From assembly GCF_949628215.1 (NCBI RefSeq), contig NC_134277.1, positions 88,897,963-88,961,962 on the forward strand: a stretch of 64,000 nucleotides of DNA, read 5' to 3'. The translations under genes were made by a program, and so were the position numbers. Of the stretch, positions 60,901-64,000 are shown one piece after another. The notes beneath the pieces were generated by a model, which saw nothing but the letters and a program-made list of their open reading frames with translations, made no database searches and was not told the DNA's origin. Source of the DNA: Phalacrocorax aristotelis. Taxonomy: Eukaryota; Chordata; Aves; Suliformes; Phalacrocoracidae. Position 1 is the first letter of the stretch, and every line of letters begins with the position of its first letter.

Positions 60901-63710
60901 TTCTGGGTCCCATATTCTGCATGAGGGTGGTAAGAGTTCTGAATTAATTAGCTAAGCAAATCAAAAGGTGAAGTTCAAGTAGCTGCCAGTTCCAATGCAG
61001 CCTGATAACTTAATCTCTAAGACTTTTAGTAACAAGCAGATCTTTGCTTATATTTGGGCCACTTGCTGTGACACAAAGTTTCAGGCAGCCAAAGCATTAT
61101 GATTATCTGAGGAAGAAATATTCTGAAAGGCAGACAGGTCAGCTCCTCTCACAGTCTGTTAGAGAGCCCTTTAGAACAAGATGTGTCTATAAGCTTCCAC
61201 TGCTCAAAGCACTTCAGGTGTATTAATACAGTACGTCAAATAATAATGTTTCTGGTACGTCAGTTTTCACATCTATGTGACATTTATGTCAGAGACAGCC
61301 TGAGAGCCTTCCCTTACTGCATGCTAGGCAAACTTCAGACAAACAAAAAGGAAAAAACTTTGTTTTCAATATTTTACAATGATAATCTGGAAACAGACAC
61401 CACTGACCAGATCAGCATAATCCAATAAAAAACTTAACTAGAAAGTTACTCCACCCCTGCTGCATTACATTAGCTGATTGGACACACAGTGTTTACTGAA
61501 GTAACTAAAAGCATAAGGAAAGAGTTACATGACATACAATATCCATAATAGACATTTGCTGTCTGAATACACAAACATTTCCTGTAATTTTGCATAACAA
61601 GAAGATAATCACCAAAAAATTTGCTTTGGAAGGGACCTCTACAGGTAAACTACCCCAGCCTCCTGCTCTGAGCAGACCCAGTTACATCAGGTTGCTCAGA
61701 ATCTTATCCAGTTGAGTTTTGAGTATCTCAAAAGATGTAGATTCTGTTGGCAACCTGTTCCAGTGTCTAATCATCTTCATGGTGACAATATTTCTCCTTA
61801 AATAGGCAGTAGCATATCTGGGAGCTAACATATGACATTTTCTTTCCAAATAAATTTTTGAGAAAAGTCCTTACCACTGATAAGATAAACCTCCTGAGAT
61901 GTCTGTAAATGGGCAGGTGAATCATTTCCTGCACAGGATTGAAGTCTGGATCATTCAAGTTCCTGAGAAACCATAAGACACCAGGTCTCAATACCTGAAA
62001 TAGAAAACAATATATGAAGAGAAAGTTATCTTTGTGTTTTTTCATTTTGGATAACACTGCTTAAGCAAATACATTTTAAACATAACAGCGGTATTAGTTG
62101 AACAAGGTTCAATGAAATGGAACAGAAATAGAACAAAGGAAGCATTATCATAGAGAATTAGAGAAGCAATAACCAGTTACAAGCTTAATTTTCAAGCATT
62201 AATTGATCTTAAGCAACTGAAATATATTTGGATTCACTGAAGGCAACACCTGTGTTTAAGGAGTCTTTGTAAACTAAAAATCTCTAAGTAAAATATCCTC
62301 TAAATCATCATTTTCCACCGCAGTAAGTACCAGTGCGGCCCTTTTTACGTTAAGGCTGAAATCCAATATACACACACAAAACACAGTAGCAGCAATACCC
62401 ACATGTGAAAGATTTAACAGTTCAACATGCAAACTCCTCTAACTATGTTAATTACCCCAATCTCATTCTTACAGACTTACCTCTCTCAGTAAAAGAATGA
62501 AGGATGCGAAATAAAAGACGTAAACCATTCCAACTAACCAGTGCAGAAACATTGTGGTACCTGGGGCAGACTGAAAGCTCAATTCTCTGTCTTTCAAAGT
62601 GGCATCAAACATCTCCTAGAAGGTTAAGTAGTAAACAGTTATGAATAAAGTTTGGCAAACCTCCACAGTTACTCATACTGTACTCATACAGTAGTTCATA
62701 CATACTACTAGGCATTTAATTTCAATGTCTGCCTTGTGCTAACATATAAATAATGATAGCATTTAATTAGCAAAAAAAGGGAATAATTTGCAATAGGAAC
62801 AGCAAATAAAGATCAATTTCTGATCAATTTCTTCTGACAGAAAGAAAAAAAGAAGTCAACACAAACACTAACGTACACTACGTAAGTTATAGATCAGTTC
62901 AAAATGAAGTGGCACTGTGATGGAAGCAAATACTTATTCCCTTTAGCAAAATTCTATTTCTACTAAGGCTAGAAGAAATTAAGTGTCTCCATTTGAGACA
63001 AATCAGTTCGGTTTTCTTTTACCAGGGCAGAAAAAACTGTCCTTCTCAAATCCAAGCAAACACAGCATGTATGTTATTCAAAACGAAGAGATTGGACAAC
63101 TATTAAAATATGGAGCCATTACCATTTCACATAAGATGGCTATAAATAAGTTTATTCAGTACACAGGTTTGCCTGTAAGTTCATTATCACAGGAGTCTTG
63201 TAGATGTAGTAAAAAGGATTAGGATATTATTTTAATAGTAGTATGTTAATTTGTATTTAGTAACATAAAGGAAAATAAAATTAGCATTAAGCAGTACCTA
63301 AAACCCCTTTCCCTCTGGAAAAACGGTGTTTATAAAAACAGAAGAGTGCTGTCAAATTTATATCAACAGGTCTTCTCATCAGAACTTTTTTCCCCTTTAA
63401 ATAGAAACACTGTTAAATATATTTTATCCCATTTATTTCCATTCTTACCAAAGAGCATATATCCAGCCACCAGCCACAGATAAGAGGAAACACACCAATT
63501 TCAACCACCACTAACAAGGAAACCTTTAGGAAAAAAAGAAACAAGAACATCTCACTAGTTTAACAGAAATTGCTAAGAAAATTATAATGTAAGCTTAAAT
63601 TGAGAGGGTTTTTTGCTACACACAAAAAAAAATTGGATTACCTTGACAACAATATAGCAAACTCCTAATAAACGACGTGATCGCTGGAACTTAACAAGTG
63701 CTGCCAAACC
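42896..63710 (-). CDS. MARCHF6: E3 ubiquitin-protein ligase MARCHF6 (TEB4/Doa10), 3' part
   Basis: MARCHF6 is a polytopic ER-membrane RING-CH ubiquitin ligase of the ERAD pathway, the vertebrate counterpart of yeast Doa10. Fourteen exons here encode the last 558 residues (human has 910), so the RING-CH domain and first transmembrane segments lie beyond the right edge. Minus-strand exons are 63710-63642, 63523-63449, 62615-62481, 61994-61875, 59693-59593, 58896-58759, 56977-56776, 52466-52397, 51229-51048, 49655-49521, 47440-47351, 46022-45890, 44941-44806 and 42986-42896. The coding length without stop is 1,674 bases, a whole number of codons, and every junction is GT-AG in phase. The part seen contains roughly ten hydrophobic helices and a hydrophilic Asn-rich loop (NANQQPNNQHARNNN). 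Identity to human is very high. I saw no frameshift or premature stop. The largest intron (52467-56775, 4.3 kb) and the others hold only AT-rich DNA apart from the LTR and CR1 listed. Confidence 0.97.
44806..44941 (-). CDS. MARCHF6: MARCHF6 exon, last transmembrane segment
   Basis: Encodes VTAEMQNLVQRRIYPFLLMV, VVLMGILSFQVRQFKRL and YEHIKND. This covers the last hydrophobic helix and the start of the cytosolic tail. Acceptor ttttgtag; donor GTGAGT. Confidence 0.98.
45890..46022 (-). CDS. MARCHF6: MARCHF6 exon
   Basis: Encodes VYANGIRNIDLHFIIRKLAA and PVISVLLLSLCVPYIIASGV, a membrane helix. Acceptor cttcttag; donor GTATGT. Confidence 0.98.
47351..47440 (-). CDS. MARCHF6: MARCHF6 exon
   Basis: Encodes thirty residues, DWALGVLHAKIIAAITLMGP then QWWLKTVIEQ, identical to my recollection of human. 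Acceptor aaaattag; donor GTAGGA. Confidence 0.98.
49521..49655 (-). CDS. MARCHF6: MARCHF6 exon
   Basis: Encodes IMKTLIVAILLAGVVPLLLG, LLFELVIVAPLRVPLDQ and TPLFYPWQ, with two closely spaced hydrophobic stretches. Acceptor tttttttag; donor GTCAGT. Confidence 0.98.
51048..51229 (-). CDS. MARCHF6: MARCHF6 exon
   Basis: Encodes FAGRWLMSFWTGTAKIHEL, YTAACGLYVCWLTIRAV and GRRVIFQKVKEWSLM. Acceptor tgtgttttcag; donor GTGAGT. Confidence 0.98.
52397..52466 (-). CDS. MARCHF6: MARCHF6 exon
   Basis: A 70-base exon encoding one hydrophobic helix, IFLLIVFMCITLLIASLICL. Acceptor catctttcag; donor GTAAGT; exits in phase 1. Confidence 0.98.
56776..56977 (-). CDS. MARCHF6: MARCHF6 exon, hydrophilic Asn-rich loop
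   Basis: Encodes DLHSYLLGDQEENEN, NANQQPNNQHARNNN, VVGEGLHAAHQAILQQGG and FQPYRRPLKFPLR. The Asn-rich part is one of the few spots differing from human. Acceptor ttgttacag; donor GTAGGT. Confidence 0.98.
58759..58896 (-). CDS. MARCHF6: MARCHF6 exon
   Basis: Encodes DAPVSELSLELLLLQVVLPA, LLEQGHTRQWLKGLVRAW and TVTAGYL. Acceptor ttgtttctag; donor GTAAGT. Confidence 0.98.
59593..59693 (-). CDS. MARCHF6: MARCHF6 exon
   Basis: Encodes IVFGSIVLLMLWLPIRIIKY and LLPNFLPYNVMLY plus two bases. Acceptor cttattgcag; donor GTAAGC. Confidence 0.98.
59779..60368 (+). mobile_element. LTR of an avian endogenous retrovirus in a MARCHF6 intron
   Basis: Starts TGTGGTGGGTTAGCCCTGGC, closely like the LTR at 10061, then continues with a different and longer body (about 590 bp). 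Blocks such as 'ggccactatgaagaaaattaac' near the right end are typical of avian ERVL-type LTRs. No internal retroviral coding was seen, so it is probably a solo LTR. The 3' end is approximate and no clear target duplication was found. It lies in the intron between the exons ending at 61875 and starting at 59693, antisense to the gene. Confidence 0.75.
61621..61805 (-). mobile_element. CR1 3' fragment in a MARCHF6 intron
   Basis: The + strand reads as antisense CR1 3' sequence: 'ttggaagggacctctacagg', later 'caacctgttccagtgtctaatc' and 'aatatttctcctt'. It is diverged and short. It lies immediately downstream, on the gene strand, of the donor at 61874. Confidence 0.82.
61875..61994 (-). CDS. 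MARCHF6: MARCHF6 exon
   Basis: Encodes forty residues, VLRPGVLWFLRNLNDPDFNP then VQEMIHLPIYRHLRRFILSV, identical to my recollection of human. Acceptor ttctatttcag; donor GTAAGG. Confidence 0.98.
62481..62615 (-). CDS. MARCHF6: MARCHF6 exon
   Basis: Encodes EMFDATLKDRELSFQSAPGT and TMFLHWLVGMVYVFYFASF. Acceptor ttaaccttctag; donor GTAAGT. Confidence 0.98.
63449..63523 (-). CDS. MARCHF6: MARCHF6 exon
   Basis: Encodes VSLLVVVEIGVFPLICGWWL then DICSL, a membrane helix. Acceptor tttttcctaaag; donor GTAAGA. Confidence 0.98.
63642..63710 (-). CDS. MARCHF6: MARCHF6 exon, most upstream in window
   Basis: Encodes GLAALVKFQRSRRLLGVCY then IVVK. Human has GLATLVKFHRS at this point. Acceptor ctattcag; donor GTAATC. 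No earlier exon is visible in the remaining 290 bases of the window. Confidence 0.95.
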
Positions 63711-64000
63711 CTGAATAGTTTTGTCAAGAAAACAATACTGAAAAATACTTTATAACATAGTTTGATTAATATGAAACACTATTTTGTGGCTTTTAGGAAC
63801 AGGAAATTTTATAAAAGACAGAAGTGAAATAGGAAGTATGTATTTTACCAGGGCTCTATTTTCAAAATTGTCTGTGACTCTGGAGGTCCCAATCTGATGT
63901 GCTGGATAACCCCCCCAAACATGCATCAGAAATAATGAGCAAATAAATAAATAATAATACTACCACCCTTCTTAATTTAAGCATCCAAAAGTTAAAATAA

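Overview
The window is vertebrate nuclear DNA and most likely avian. It holds intron-rich protein genes with CpG-island promoters, several CR1 LINE fragments whose antisense strand still reads as CR1 reverse transcriptase, and two LTRs of a type common in bird genomes (5' end TGTGGTGGGTT). I cannot name the species. No bacterial, phage, CRISPR or operon structure is present, and I found no clearly new biological system. The points of interest concern gene structure and gene order.

Layout: (1) 1-15.5 kb has no gene I can recognise. It holds an old CR1-like relic, an unassigned CpG island (5.4-6.2 kb), a 391-bp solo LTR with an intact 5-bp target duplication, and a CR1 copy. (2) 15.5-24.9 kb is SNRNP48 on the + strand, encoding the U11/U12 (minor spliceosome) 48K protein. 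Nine coding exons give a 305-residue product with an intact CHHC zinc finger and an Arg/Ser/Lys-rich tail. (3) 25.9-36 kb is ROPN1L on the - strand, encoding a ropporin-1-like RIIa-domain protein of the sperm and ciliary axoneme. It has a probable untranslated first exon in a CpG island, four secure coding exons and an uncertain last exon. (4) 36.2-42.9 kb is AT-rich and without coding exons; part of it is probably MARCHF6 3' UTR. (5) 42.9-63.7 kb is MARCHF6 on the - strand, encoding an ER membrane RING-CH E3 ubiquitin ligase (Doa10/TEB4 family). Fourteen exons encode the last 558 residues; the RING-CH end lies beyond the right edge of the window.

The three genes do not form a pathway. SNRNP48 and ROPN1L are convergent, tail to tail, about 1 kb apart. 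MARCHF6 and ROPN1L lie head to tail in the same orientation as on human 5p15.2. SNRNP48 lies between DSP and BMP6 on human 6p24.3, and neither of those was recognised here, so the window appears to contain a gene-order junction.

All exon joins were checked by hand: donor and acceptor dinucleotides, reading phase and exon lengths agree for every internal junction of SNRNP48 and MARCHF6 and for four exons of ROPN1L. Family assignments rest on my knowledge of the human proteins, not on a database search.
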